A DNA stretch of 64,000 nucleotides, taken from contig WPIO01000054.1 in assembly GCA_009760855.2 (NCBI GenBank), positions 2,302,001 to 2,366,000 of the forward strand, written 5' to 3'. This DNA comes from Cristatella mucedo. Its lineage: Eukaryota; Bryozoa; Phylactolaemata; Cristatellidae. The position numbers and the translations under genes are program-made. Below the pieces are notes generated by a model, which was given only the letters and a program-made list of their open reading frames with translations, ran no database searches and had not been told where the DNA came from. Below are positions 30,335-41,799 of this stretch, in pieces. Numbering within the stretch: the first letter of the stretch is position 1; every line of letters starts with the position of its first letter.

Positions 30335-32960
30335 AATAATAATAATAATACTGCACTTGATAAAGCGCCCTCAGTGAACTCAATCTCTTTCTAGGCGCTT
30401 TACATTTGCTGCAAATGTGAACGCGATTGAATGGTGAGTAATATCATGCTTGATAAACAACATGAATAACATGGTTAGGGGTGATATGCACGGAGTCAGC
30501 ATGCAAATGTGGTTAGTGGCAGCACGCACAGTGTCAGCACGCATAAGCACATGAAGGACGAATTACAGGGACCCACTAAATACTGTTCTAAGTAAGTGTG
30601 TTTTTTTTAATATGGTCACGTCAGGGGATGTTCTGACGCAAGTCGGGAGTGAGTTCCAGGCTTTGGAAGAATACAAACTAAATGCACGGTCTCCAAATGA
30701 TTGAGGTTTGTACGAGGTAGTGGTAAACTGCTAGATTCCGAAAAGCGGGTGGTACGATGCTTGGCCTGGTGGAAGAGTAGATCTGAGAGATAGGCTGGAG
30801 CCAAAGAATAAAGTGACCTAAAAGTGAGCGACTAAACCTTAAAGTCGAGCCGTTGCTTGACTGGTAGTCAGTACAGGTCGGCGAGAAGTGGTGTGATGTG
30901 GCAACTGTGACGCTCACATAGCAAAGCCTAGCAGCGGAGTTTTGCACCAGCTGTAATCGCCTGATTGCACATGCCGGTAGGCCAGCTAGCAGTGTCAGAA
31001 GACCAGGAGTCAAGATAATAGCAACAGAAGTCAAGCTGGGATGTCACAAATGCAGCGACCAACATAGACGTGGCATCCTTATCTAAACAAGCCAGAATTT
31101 TAGCAAAACGTGGTGTCCTTATCTAAACAAGCCCGAAATTTAGCAACGTTATGTAACTGAAAGTAGGCCGACTTTATTGTGGAGCTGATGAGGTTGTCTA
31201 ATGAGAGGTCAGTTTGGAACATGACACCTAGATTTCGAGCTGATTCAACAGGAGATATGCTGGCAGAGCCAATTTTGAGCGATAGCCTTTCCAATATCGG
31301 AATCACACTGAGTTGCTCATAACTAATAAGCTAATTTAATCATCGTTTAGTTTAGGAAAATTTGTTGCCATCCATGTGCGGATTTCATCAATACAGCAAG
31401 TGAGTTGAGAGAATTCGAGGTGCTCGAAGGCTGGGAGGGATCAAAGCCAATGTACAACTGAGTGTCATCCGCATAGAAGTGAAAGCCTAGATTGTGCTTG
31501 GCAATCTCATCAGCAAGAGGGAGAGTATAAACAGTGAAAAGAACCAGACCTAGCACGGAACGCTGGGCTGCCCCATATTTCTGAGGTACCTCGGACGATA
31601 TTTGTCAATTCACGTCAATACTCTGGAGTCTCCCACTAAGATAGGATCTGAACCATTGTAGAGCAGTGCCAGTGATGCCCACGCGAGATGAGAGGCACTC
31701 TAGGAGAACTTTGTGATCGATAGTATCAAAAGCTGCCGAAAGATCGTGCAAAACAAGCAGAGACAGTCTACCTATGTCTGCATTAATAAGTAGGTCGTTG
31801 TACACCCTAAGCAATGCTGATTCTGTGGAGTGATTATCTCTACAGCCAGACTGGAACTTATTAGCAAGGTTTAACGTTTCAAAATAAGAGTTCAGCTGGT
31901 CCACCACGGCCCGTTCCAGTGTCTTTAATAGGAATGGTAGAAGTGAGACTGGGCGACAGTTGCTCAAGTTCTCGTGGTCTAGTGTCGCTTTCTTGAGAAG
32001 CGGCCTGACTAAAGCTTTTTTGAAAGGTGCTGGGACATGACCTGAGGCTAATGACATATTAATGATGTTAGTTATGCATGGCAGCAGCAGATCAATGCAA
32101 CGTAGGAGCAGGGCAGTGGGAATAGGGTCCAAAGGACTTGTTGTCTTTTTTTATTGGAATATCAACTTCAGGACAAGATCCCAAGTGACCTGCTTAAATG
32201 TAGACATTGAGTTGCAGCCAGGAATCAGAGTACAACATTCTAGGGGGATGTTGCCATCACAGTGATGGATTCCCTGATCTTGTCTATCTTCTGGACAAAG
32301 AATCGAGAGAAGCGATCAGCTAGATCATCATAAGAATCATCAGGTAAGGAGCTAATCTGGGAGCGGTTGAGATGGATGATCGTTGACATCAGCATTTTCG
32401 GATTGTGCATCTGTGATTCAGCAATGTTTTTATAGAAGCTAGACTTGGACTTAACCAGGATCGATTGGTACGACCTACAGTAGTCGTCGTTTGCCTGTCG
32501 ATGGACAGTCAGTCCTGATCTTTTGTATGCTTTTCAAGCTTTCGCTTAGTAGACCTAGCTAGTTGAATTTCTGTGGTAAACCACAGGCCGTCTGTGCGAG
32601 GGCGCACAGTGCGCTTTGTCAGAGGTGCAAACTCGTCGAGCGTGTCAGCTAGTATCGTGTTGTAGCTATCTACCAATGATGACAGATCGGAGGGAGGACT
32701 GAGCAGCAGAGGTGAAGCAGATATTTTCGCACTGCAGCATCGATGTCAAGGGTCTTAAGGTTTCGCGATTCACAGATTATTTTAGAAGAGGTGGGCACAC
32801 ACAGTAGATTGAATGAGATCTGCATGTGGTCAGATAAGCAGGATTTGGTAATAATCGGTGATGACAAAATTCAGTTGCATAAGTAAATCTGGAAAAATAT
32901 ATTTGAAGTTTTCGCTTCCTGGAAGCTGCAGCCATATCACACCGCTCATATCTGTATATT
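30335..32960 (-). mobile_element. LINE-A, longest copy (L2-like, 5' truncated)
   Basis: On the minus strand, in order: the end of an endonuclease-like domain (SCLSDHMQISFNLL, about 32835), a linker, and the reverse transcriptase fingers and palm (MDPIPTALLLRC, 'FKKALVRPLLKKATLDHENL', [51 protein letters not shown] at about 31470). The C-terminal domain follows (LSLDNLISSTIKSAYFQLHN, LLAGLPACAIRRLQLVQNSA). Then come the 3'UTR, the GCGCC/GGCGC tail hairpin and (ATT)n at 30335. The L2/CR1-type palm motifs F/YADD and D..AAFDTIDH are intact, but frameshifts and stops separate the blocks, so the copy is inactive. This is the reference copy used to recognise the other fragments. Confidence 0.93.
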
Positions 32961-33044
32961 AGACAGCTCAAGCGATTCCTTCATGCATCAATTTTATGAG
33001 CAAAAGCTTACACACGCACCATCTCAATTTACTATAAATACAGA

Positions 33045-33215
33045 TCCCTTTCAATTAGAGCGAGAAAGTCCGACCGTACAGCGGCCATGTGTAGCTCTTT
33101 CCGTCACGATGCAAGATGGTGACGTGCCACATAGCAAGATATTCTGACTCGGCGAAGTCAGTCCGAAGACAGTGTGCTCTAGTGTAACTGTGAACGAACA
33201 TACTTGCGTGCGGCA
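33045..33215 (+). repeat. Dispersed repeat R2, copy 2
   Basis: Aligns with 5390-5540: agagcgagaaagtccg, ctttccgtcac, gcaagatggtgac, ctcggcgaagtcag, and gaacgaacatacttgcg versus tatgttagtatgcgttc. Confidence 0.6.
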
Positions 33216-33840
33216 CAGTCGGCCCAACTGACAATGGACTGAATTAAACATGCAACCCTTAACCCTAAATCCACGGTACAAAAACTTGGACAACGATTAG
33301 TTGGTCAACAAGATACGGGGCCCTGAATATTGGCGATTTTTATTGTATAGAAAATCCCGTGTTATATGTGACCGTTGCCTTTATCGATGTATTTACAGTT
33401 ACCCGAGGAATCTACATACACCAAGTGAAATGGGTGAGTTTGCTGCCAACTAAAATGGATAGCAAAGCCAGAGCAATTTCGAAAGGTCGTTAAAGACTTT
33501 TAGCATGGATTCACCAATTTATCCAAAAACTGTGACGGCTGACAGAGAAGGTCACCATGGCGGATAAAATTTAACTCTGGGACAGACACGTGACAAATTA
33601 CAAACTAGTATTCACACCGAGAGTGTATTACATAAATGTGAAAGAGTGACAACGAAGACCTTTCGGAATTTATAGTTAAGTGCTACGACTTCTTGACATT
33701 CTTGCAGTCTACGCTACCGGTGGGCTGTCCCAAACTTTTTCTGATACTGGGGCTAAAAAAATCAAAAGCAACGCCCGGTTGCACGGATCCATATTTATTA
33801 TTATTGAGGAGCTTGAGTCAGTGATTGAGTCGTACATCTG
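33216..33840. other. Spacer, no recognised gene
   Basis: No supported feature. Confidence 0.35.
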
Positions 33841-34068
33841 GATGAATTATATATATATATCAATCGATCGATCAACGGCCGGATCGATTATCCAAGATTA
33901 TTTATGACATTAGATTATATATATATAATTATAATATATATATATACATATAATTCATTTGTATAGCATAATAAATATAGCATAATATATATATATATAT
34001 ATAATTATATAGCATAATAATATAATTATATATCATAATATATTAATATATAGCATAATAAATATAGC

Positions 34069-34107
<39 letters not shown>
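33841..34107. repeat. AT microsatellite/minisatellite
   Basis: TATATA runs plus a repeated 'tatagcataataaatatagc' module of about 30-40 bp, and CGATCGATCGAT at 33863. Confidence 0.9.
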
Positions 34108-34111
<4 letters not shown>

Positions 34112-34258
34112 CATTTGTATAGCGCCCGAAAGAAATTAATCTCTATTCAGGCGCTTCACGTGTTCCACAGGACTCGAGCCCATGACCCCCCCCCCCGACC
34201 GTCAAATACGTTCACCTGACCTTGGCTCGAGGCGAGCACCTTAACCACTGAGCCATTT
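34108..34258 (-). mobile_element. SINE-A copy with C-run insertion
   Basis: Minus strand: head 'gtggttaaggtgctcgcctc', B-box region gggctcgagtcct, tail 'gcgcctgaatagagattaat', ending next to the (TA)n tract. A C10/G10 homopolymer run interrupts the head-to-B-box spacer. Confidence 0.88.
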
Positions 34259-34742
34259 AATACTATCGATTATCTCAGCTAAAACTCGCACCGGTCCTCT
34301 GCGGTTGCTTCCTTGTCTGTTTTACGAGCTAGCCAGCTCAGGACTCGTTGTGCACGATGCTGCACCGCGTCGAAGATACCGATCGACGCGGTTCAGCCTG
34401 AGAGGCTCAGAGCCATAGGTGAATGAGCGTTCGCCAGCTCCCACCCGCCCAGCAAGGCCGCAAGCAGAGAGGTGGCTCCAGTTGACGGTATCCTTTCTTG
34501 CTGGAGACACCTGGCACCGGTTTGGCAGCACCTGCTGCCTCGAGCACCCAAAGAAATCGGCCAGCTTCAAAGTCAGAATGCTTGCACGACTCCACTTACA
34601 GTTGAGAACACGTTCGAGAACTTGGATGCTTGCACTATCATTCTATCGCCTACGAACGGGATATGCTCGGCAGACGATCGGCTCGCCAAGGTCTTGGGAC
34701 CTTAACCTTGAGACCTAGACCAAAAAATAAGAAAGTATACAG
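34259..34742. other. Spacer, no recognised gene
   Basis: Overlapping frames at 34320-34720 have no recognisable domain. Confidence 0.3.
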
Positions 34743-34878
34743 TTAATTTATATGGCGCCCTAAGAGAACCTAATCTCAATTCAGGCTCATCGCATGTGCC
34801 TCGGGGCTTGAGCCTACGACCTCGGCCAGACCTTGGTCGGGGCATGCGCCTTGACCACTAGGGCAAACCAGCTCGGCG
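34743..34878 (-). mobile_element. SINE-A copy
   Basis: Minus strand: cgagctggtttgccctagtg, gtcaaggcgcatgccccgac, gaggtcgtaggctcaagccc, 'cctgaattgagattaggttc' and tcttagggcgccatataaat. Confidence 0.9.
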
Positions 34879-35763
34879 ATGTCTCGGGACCTTGACTCCG
34901 TTGCTCGCGGAGTTTATATGTTCCCCCTAAAGACTTCCACACCTGAACTCGGTTTCACAATAATAATTACATATCATGACCACCTTCTAGAGGGGCTTGA
35001 AAAGTCTTTAGATATCATAAACTTTGGATGGGCCTTCGGTCAGTGCCTCTGATAATAGCTAGTGGTCTAGCACTGCTAACAAACTGCTTGCAGTTCGCTC
35101 TAGTTTTTGGAAGGAGTTGCCGTAATCAAATTAATTACGCTCTATCTATTCAGCTACTTCTGTGCAGACCGTGAACCAGATAGTATAGCCCGGCTTTCTG
35201 AGGCCACAGACAGGCAGCGCTGGCATGGTAACCAGCTGCTCCGTCGGCAGAAGGTAAGCTCAGTACGACTCGGAACGAGGCCAGCCTCACTCCGAGTTCA
35301 GACTGACAATTCGCCAATAATGGCTCTGCTTGTGCCCCGCCCCTCTCGGCACCTTCTACCACTCCTGGACTTACCAAAATGGCTACGATCAAAATGGCTC
35401 TAGCGCCGTTACCGAACGTAAGCTTGGCGACAGGCAACCAACTTGAACAGCAGCTAGCATGCTAACTGCTAAGAGAGAACACATCTCTCGCACAAGTAAG
35501 AAGGCGATCAGAGGTCACGTCAAAGGATCTTTGAGAGGAGGATGCCCGGATTTAATGCCCTGGATGGCCCACCTCACTTCTGAGGACACATGACTCTTAG
35601 CTGAGGACCAGTGCAGTGCTAATAATAATAATAATAATAATAATCAAAGCTGGCTTGTAAAGCATTCGCATAGAATTTAATTTATATCTATGAGTGCTTT
35701 ACCGTTCTAGACCCAGCATTGGAGTCAGTACACACGGGCTAGTGGGACACGTGCCACTGGATC
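34879..35763. other. Spacer with (TAA)n
   Basis: No gene. A TAATAATAA run lies at 35621-35643. Confidence 0.4.
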
Positions 35764-35908
35764 TTAGCCCAGGGGTAAGGTGCTCGCTCTTCATGCTCCG
35801 GATCGTGGGTTTGAGTCCTGCAGTGGGCAATCTTTTACTGACCACTGCAAGCGTTAGTAATAGCCCCGAAGGCCCTTCTGTCGCTATACAAACGAGGCTG
35901 TCAATTTG
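35764..35908 (+). mobile_element. SINE-B copy
   Basis: tagcccaggggtaaggtgct, gatcgtgggtttgagtcctg, cagtgggcaatcttttactg, actgcaagcgttagtaatag, gaaggcccttctgtcgctat and acaaacgaggctgtcaattt. Confidence 0.88.
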
Positions 35909-37429
35909 TAACGCCGAAGGCTCGGCGGAGTAGGCGTAACCTGCAGCTTACCGAGCGGCATAGCCAATGGCCGAACGCGATTCGGTGGGTGCCTACGCGA
36001 AATAAGCAGGCCGTCACGAAATGAGTATTTCTGGCGCTGACCTACTTATCCTCGCTAAGCGTGTCGTGAGTTCGCCGCATAAATTAGAAAGCGAGATACA
36101 CGATTAGGGGATTTCAGTGAGCTTTATTCTCAAACGCACAGTGTTGCTGCGCGTCCAGCTTCGCTTTGTCCTCCGAGCTCCTCGTAGGCTCAAAGCAGCG
36201 AAAGCAAGCTTGCGGGGGAAATACGTCCCCGCACTTAGGCTGCCTATGTCTATTGTGGGGAACGACCCAAATATGTTGGAGGAGCCCGAGAACCAAGCCC
36301 TAGATCCTGACTGGAGAACTAGGGCTCCGCTTCCACTGTGAAGGCAAGAATACCTCACACACTGCACCGAACTACTTCTAGTTCGCATCGGCAAAACCCT
36401 ACGCCGGGACCAGGTTCGCGGGCGTGCGAACACACACACACAAAACACAAACACGAAATGGAAGCTCGGGTGCTATACGACCGTATTCGGTGGGGTCCAC
36501 CGAATTCTCCCGATGTTGACTCTCTCCTTCTTGTCGATCGTTGCCCTGAACGACCAACTAGCCTCGGTCGTTTTAAAGTGCCACCAGCCACCCAGTCCCA
36601 CCACTGTCGGCTGCTGGCTCCCCGCAGGGGCGATCTTCAGCCGAAACGCCATACCCTCGAAGAGCTACCCGTGACAATAGGGTTGACAGGCCAGCCGACA
36701 TCAATCAGCCGCTCCTACGGGGAGCAGGATGCTGTAGCTACTTAGCCTGGATGGTGCTGTGCTACAAAATCAGCTTTGTTATACATGTTATTACATTTAT
36801 GTGCTGGATCGAGCACGCAAAAGCAAACAGGTTTCATTCTTAGGTCAGCACGCTAAAGCAAACGTGAAGGCACTCATGCTGACCGGTTCGTGCCACCTTC
36901 GGTTGGCACCGTTTACCGAATCATCATGCACAGGCACGCACAGACACGCACGCAAAAGAACGCGAAGAACAAAGAAAAAGTACATGTTTACTGAGGCTGA
37001 AGCTGACCGGAAACAAGATGCGTCTTCGGCTGAGACTTGAAAAGATGCAAAGGTCTTTGCACGTACCTATCGTCGCCGGAAGTGAGCTCCTGACTTTCAC
37101 AGCATACGATCTGAATGCTCGACCACCGAAAGATTACAATTTAGTTGGAGGCACGGAGGCAAGTTGACGAAACGACGAGGAGAGGCTAGCTGGTGCGTGA
37201 GCAGACGACTACGGAGCAGGCGCCGAAGAGGGCAGACCGGAAGTGCGACGATCCAGACTTGGCGATGCCACGGGGTTATCGCTCTCTTCGCACCGTTCGA
37301 CCGTTGAGAGCCACAAATCTAAGCGTCCGGCAGCAGCAGCAGCAAGATAGAGGCACGCACGGTGCTTCTATCTACTTGCACATGATACCTATGTGCACGG
37401 CATCCACACGGTACTTACGGCCAGGCGCA
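35909..37429. other. Spacer, no recognised gene
   Basis: Several overlapping frames (36100-36750, 37190-37430) lack recognisable domains. Short (AC)n at 36430-36445. Confidence 0.35.
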
Positions 37430-37526
37430 TAGACAGCACTCCACATCGACGTAAGCACGTCGATACACGTATCGTCGATCACGTGATACACGTATCGTAT
37501 CACGTAGACAGCACTCCAAATCGCCC
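37430..37526. repeat. Palindrome-rich cluster with CACGTG between direct repeats
   Basis: Two copies of TAGACAGCACTCCA.ATCG start at about 37432 and 37506. Between them lie ATCACGTGAT (a perfect 10-bp palindrome containing the CACGTG E-box) and repeated GATACACGTATCG, which is nearly self-complementary. Confidence 0.8.
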
Positions 37527-37654
37527 TGCATTGACCACTCAGGGCACAGGCCTCAGCGGTCTGGCACGGGCCCTGTGCCACGCAGCCTAGGCCTGGCCTA
37601 GCCCTGGCCGAGGCTCGGCTGCTCGCCTGCATACTGAAAAGGGCAGACAACTGC

Positions 37655-37730
37655 AGTGGATTGATGCGCTTGAATAACTCAGCAGTGGACTGATGCGCTT
37701 GAATAACTCAGCAGTAGACTGGTGTGCTTC
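37655..37730 (+). repeat. 29-bp tandem repeat
   Basis: Two full units (agtggattgatgcgcttgaa then taactcagc) and a partial third. A related fragment recurs at about 38487-38530. Confidence 0.9.
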
Positions 37731-38094
37731 GACAGTGCCCTCCGCACGACCTCGTCGTCGGGCGCGTCGGTGGCGCGACCGAGCAACAAGCCTGCTGCTG
37801 CTGCTGCTGGCTCCAACACCGAGCACTTGATATTGTGCAAGCGCCGCCGGCCAAGCACGGCGTCTGCCCAGGCGACGGCCAGGCCGCCAGCCCGCCCGCA
37901 TGCCAAGGGCGATAACGGCCGAGTCACTCGCGCTACTATACCAGGGCGTCGCTACGTCGTGTTCGGAGCCGTAGTCGATCGCCTCCGCTGTCGCTACGCC
38001 CGTGGGCGCACACGGCTAGCAGCTTGACGGCTGCCGGCGTCGAGGAATCGAGAGCATGGGCTCCCCTTTGCTTCCCTTTGTTCTCCTTCTGCTG
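37731..38094. other. CpG-rich spacer
   Basis: GC-rich, with overlapping frames on both strands and a GCTGCTGCTG run at 37793; no domain. Confidence 0.3.
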
Positions 38095-38440
38095 CCTATA
38101 TTTATATTATATTATATTTTTTTTATTATTTTATTATTATTTATTATTATCTTTTATTATTTATATTTTATTTATTATTTCCTTATTTATGTATATTCCG
38201 TGCATTGCATTATTGTTGTTGCTGCTTTTTCGCCGATCCATCGTTCGTTCCAAACCGACAACAGCCGACAGCTGGCGGCAACTTGCTGTAGATAAATGTC
38301 CCAGCAGCTGCCTCCAATGCCTGTATTTGGGCCCGACTGCCGAGTCATCTGCCGAGAGCCGTTTTGTCTGCCCAGCTCTGCACAGCTCGTGAGCCTGCTG
38401 CTGCTGCAGAGGCAAGTCTGAGTCTGCACTCGTAGCGTCT
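38095..38440 (+). repeat. Dispersed repeat R3, copy 2
   Basis: An A/T-only stretch (38098-38205) followed by the same 200-bp block as 9095-9290 (cgttcgttccaaaccgac, gacagctggcggcaacttgc, atgtcccagcagctgcc, aggcaagtctgagtctgc). Confidence 0.6.
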
Positions 38441-38624
38441 CAGCCCAACGTAGCTCGCAGTCGCTGCCGAGTCATGCTACCTCAGACGTGCTTGAATACT
38501 TCAGCAGTGGGCTACTGTATTTGAATAACGAGACAAGATGACCTCTCCTAGAACCCTCGACGGAGCATACCCGTGCTCTCGCACGTACCGGCTTTCCAGC
38601 TTGCCTGCATGCTGCCAAGCATGT
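38441..38624. other. Short spacer
   Basis: Nothing beyond a relic of the 29-bp repeat. Confidence 0.3.
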
Positions 38625-38705
38625 CAATCATCATAATAATAGTAGTAATTAAAATAATATACTTTACAAAGAGCCCTCAGAGAACTCAATCTCTTTCTGG
38701 GAAGC
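38625..38705 (-). mobile_element. LINE-A tail fragment
   Basis: Minus strand: 'agaaagagattgagttctct', gagggctctttgtaaag and an (ATT)-like A/T end. The outer left stem is lost. Confidence 0.7.
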
Positions 38706-39264
38706 ATGCACGCAAGCTGACATGCCAGTGAGTCAGTGCATGCACACATGCACGCAGGCATGAGAGCCAACTACTAGCCGGTTCCTGGTGGTGCAGGGTC
38801 AGGCGGCTACTGGCGGTCAATTTGTGATGCACAAATTGACTTACATTGACGTCACTGTAAGTCTTACACTCACATTCCTTAAAAAGGCATTCATGCTGTA
38901 CATTACTGCATCCAAGCTTTGACGAATACTTAATAAACAAATATAATAGAATTAAATAATAAAATGAAATAAACAAAACAAAAAAATACGAATACTGACT
39001 GGCCTTTGAGGATAGATACTGACACATCAAGAAATTGCCCTCTACAGCCCACCATAGGTTCGAGCCCTGTATGATTGACTGTGTGCTTCTTGCTTACGTA
39101 CGTGTACACAGTGGCTGCACAGTGCTCATAGTCTGGCCATGCTAGCCAGTGCTTTAAGCTTTGACTGACCTGATTTCTTTGCAATTTGCTGACACCGAAT
39201 GGACTTACTCACTCACTCGGGCAAGCAGGCATTCATTTGAAATCTCATAGAATCGTACCTAAAA
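38706..39264. other. Spacer, no recognised gene
   Basis: No supported feature. Confidence 0.35.
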
Positions 39265-39340
39265 TTAAAAGAATAATAATTTTAATAAATGTGTACTGCC
39301 CTAAAAAAAACTAAATCTTTCTGGGCACCTTGCATGCGGT
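39265..39340 (-). mobile_element. LINE-A tail fragment, decayed
   Basis: Minus strand: 'aaggtgcccagaaagattta', then a decayed right stem and a 'ttattaaaattattattctt' end. Confidence 0.6.
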
Positions 39341-39407
39341 GCTAAGGTAGCATGTCAGCCCGGACCGGCCTGCACCAGTGTCTGTGCGCATTAAAATAAC
39401 TGGTGAT

Positions 39408-39570
39408 TCGTGATGGCCCCCACTAGGTAAGGCGGTTGCATATCACGAGCTTGGTCCCGAGGTCGTGGGTTCGAATTCTGCGGTGGGCAATCCTTCATGG
39501 CCTCTGCAAGCCGTGGTGATGCCGTAAGGTCTCCTCTGCCTCTCTATAAAAAGACGCTGTTAAATCAGCT
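39408..39570 (+). mobile_element. SINE-B, full length
   Basis: gatggcccccactaggtaag, 'gtcccgaggtcgtgggttcg' (close match to the Pol III B box GGTTCGANNCC), cggtgggcaatccttcatgg, a gaggag/cctctgcc block, and a terminal CGCTGTTAAATCAGC hairpin. A good reference copy for the family. Confidence 0.92.
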
Positions 39571-39781
39571 TGTATTCTTAACGTTTAGGTTGATTAACCC
39601 GGCCTCACTCTTTGCAGGGGAAAACTGCATCTATATGGGCTCCCATTTATAATTTCTAAAAGGAAACTTCTGGCAACTGCTATTTGAACGTGCACACGCG
39701 GCTCGCTCGCTCCTGCTGAAGAGCAAGGTGAGTCTTGGAGGGTGTGGTCACATGGTCATTCAAGCAGCCTCATTCATATAT
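39571..39781. other. Short spacer
   Basis: Nothing recognised. Confidence 0.3.
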
Positions 39782-39914
39782 GATTCATTTGTATAGCACC
39801 CCAAGAGAACTTAATCTCTATTCAGGCGCTTCACATGAGCCTCAGGGCTCGAGCCCACGACCTCAGCGAGACCTTGGTCTGGGCGAGCAACTTAAATGCT
39901 GGACCAATCCAGTT
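39782..39914 (-). mobile_element. SINE-A copy
   Basis: Minus strand: head 'agcatttaagttgctcgccc', gaggtcgtgggctcgagccc, 'cctgaatagagattaagttc' and tcttggggtgctatacaaat. Confidence 0.9.
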
Positions 39915-39993
39915 CATTTACACATTTAGCAGCAAAAAAGCATCGTCGGCTCTCGTCATCATGCAAGCAGCAGACGCCCTATAAGCAGCAGAC

Positions 39994-40798
39994 GTGCTAC
40001 AGCTGCCTCAATTTTAAAAGCTTCATTCAGAAGACTGCCTCTACAGCTAGCCATCACATCCGATCCCTATCCAAGATTAGAAGCTGTCTCCCACAGTGGC
40101 TTGTAAAAAATTTAACTAGCTCTTTAGTTCTGTCTCAGCTTGATTATTGTAATTCCCTTTTGGCTGGGCTACCAAAGAAAGCTATTATGCCACTACAGCT
40201 GACTATGAATATGGCTGCAAGGCTGGTCTTCAAGTCCCAGCGGTTTGAGCACGTGTCACCTTTGCTGAAAGAGCTAGGATGGTTGCCGGTTGAGCAAAGG
40301 ATACAGAGCAAAGTTCTTACGCTGACCCACAAGGCCCGCCACGGCTTGGCTCCTTCGTACCTAGCTGAACTGCTGCATCAGTTTCAGCCTGTTCGCACCC
40401 TCAGGTCCTGTGTGGACAATAAATTAGCTGTCCCATTCCTCCGCTTAAAGACAGTTGGCGACAGAAGCTTTAGCTCTGCAGGTCCTAGACTGTGGAACTC
40501 GCTTCCACAATTCTTACGCAACGACATCTACTCTCCAAGTGCCGACTATGGCACATCTTTTTCAGCGGTCCTTAACTGCTACTTCTATGCTACTCACTAC
40601 CTCAACTGCTCTCCTAACTCTGCTATGCTTGCCACTTTCTCTTTGTTGCGTGAGACGAAGTCTGTTGGCTACCGAATGCGTACCGAAAGCCGCTTAGGCT
40701 GTGAGTGCGCTATACAAAACTCTCCTGCGTAACACCCACATGGTCTCTATGACTTTGTGGAGTTACTGACGGAGATACATTACATTACATTACATTAC
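39994..40798 (+). mobile_element. LINE-B, best copy, with target-site duplication
   Basis: Open to 40732. It encodes the C-terminal domain of a CR1/L2-type polyprotein: HHIRSLSKIRSCLPQWLVK, LSQLDYCNSLLAGLPKKAI, AARLVFKSQRFEHVSPLLKE, LGWLPVEQRIQSKVLTLTHK, GDRSFSSAGPRLWNSLPQFL and SADYGTSFSAVLNCYF. It ends at NSPA and stop. The 3' end is 'cggagatacattacattaca', with (ATTAC)n. AAGCAGCAGAC at 39983-39993 recurs at 40799-40809 right after the tail, a convincing target-site duplication; an extra partial copy at 39964-39975 makes the exact 5' boundary uncertain by about 18 bp. The RT catalytic core is absent. Confidence 0.9.
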
Positions 40799-40944
40799 AA
40801 GCAGCAGACAATGAATGATTACCAGCCGCAGGACTCAAAACCGCGATCAGGATCTCAGACAAGATGCCGATTTCGAGAATCTACGTCATCTTGAACTGTG
40901 GATGAGATGGAAACTTTATCGATACGCGATTCCGTTTACAGTTT

Positions 40945-41336
40945 ACCAATACCACGTACAAACCTCAAATCCTTTGGAGACCGTGCATTTAGTTCGCATG
41001 CTCTCAAAGCCTGGAACTCCCTCCCGATTTGCGTCAGAACATCCCCTGACTTGACCACATTTAAAAAGAACTTAAAACACACCTATTTAGGACAGCATTT
41101 AGTGGGTCCCTTTGATTTGTCCTTCATGTGCTTATGCGTGCTGACACTGTGCATGCTGCCACTAACCACATTTGCAGGCTAACCCTGTGCATGTCACCAT
41201 GTTATTCATGCTGTTTATCAAGCATGATATTACTCACCATTCAATCGCGTTTCCTTTTGCAGCAAATGTAAAGCGCATAGAAAGAGATTGTGTTCTCTGG
41301 GGGCGCTTTATCAGGTGCATTGTTATTATTATTATT
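40945..41336 (+). mobile_element. LINE-A 3' fragment with complete tail
   Basis: Coding end (FGDRAFSSHALKAWNSLP, TFKKNLKHTYL), 3'UTR (gctgacactgtgcatgctgc), tail 'gcgcatagaaagagattgtg', ttctctgggggcgc and (ATT)n. Confidence 0.9.
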
Positions 41337-41799
41337 ACCCCGAATCACATTCCAGAATCGTTTAGTCGCTGAGCTGATTTGAGGAGACAGAGTAGATTGA
41401 GCCTCTGCTCGATCTGATTGATTGATCTATGTCTGATTGATTAATCTGGTGATTGATTGTTCTCGGTCTGATTTATTGATCGAGCACGACCCACCAGTCA
41501 TAAACGTGGGTCGTCGGACGAGGCCACTTTAAATGAAAAAAAGGAAGGCGACATTAGCCTGTTCCTGAGAATCTGCGAATGTGAACCAATTCACTCATTG
41601 GAATTAAATTCAAATCCATTTCCGTTCTTTTGTATATGCCTTTAATAAGGTCGCGAAATTGCAGAGCAGCGACCAAGCCTCGCCAGGGCGACGAGTGCGG
41701 CTCAGATGGCTGCATCAGATGGGGCAACTCTTCGTCGACCAGACTGCCCGGCTGCCCGGTCTACTAGGGAACGTTAATGAGCCTTCAGGATCAGCCCGC
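41337..41799. other. Spacer with ATTGATTGAT-rich stretch
   Basis: 41400-41485 has imperfect (TTGATCTGATTGA) repeats; no gene. Confidence 0.4.
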
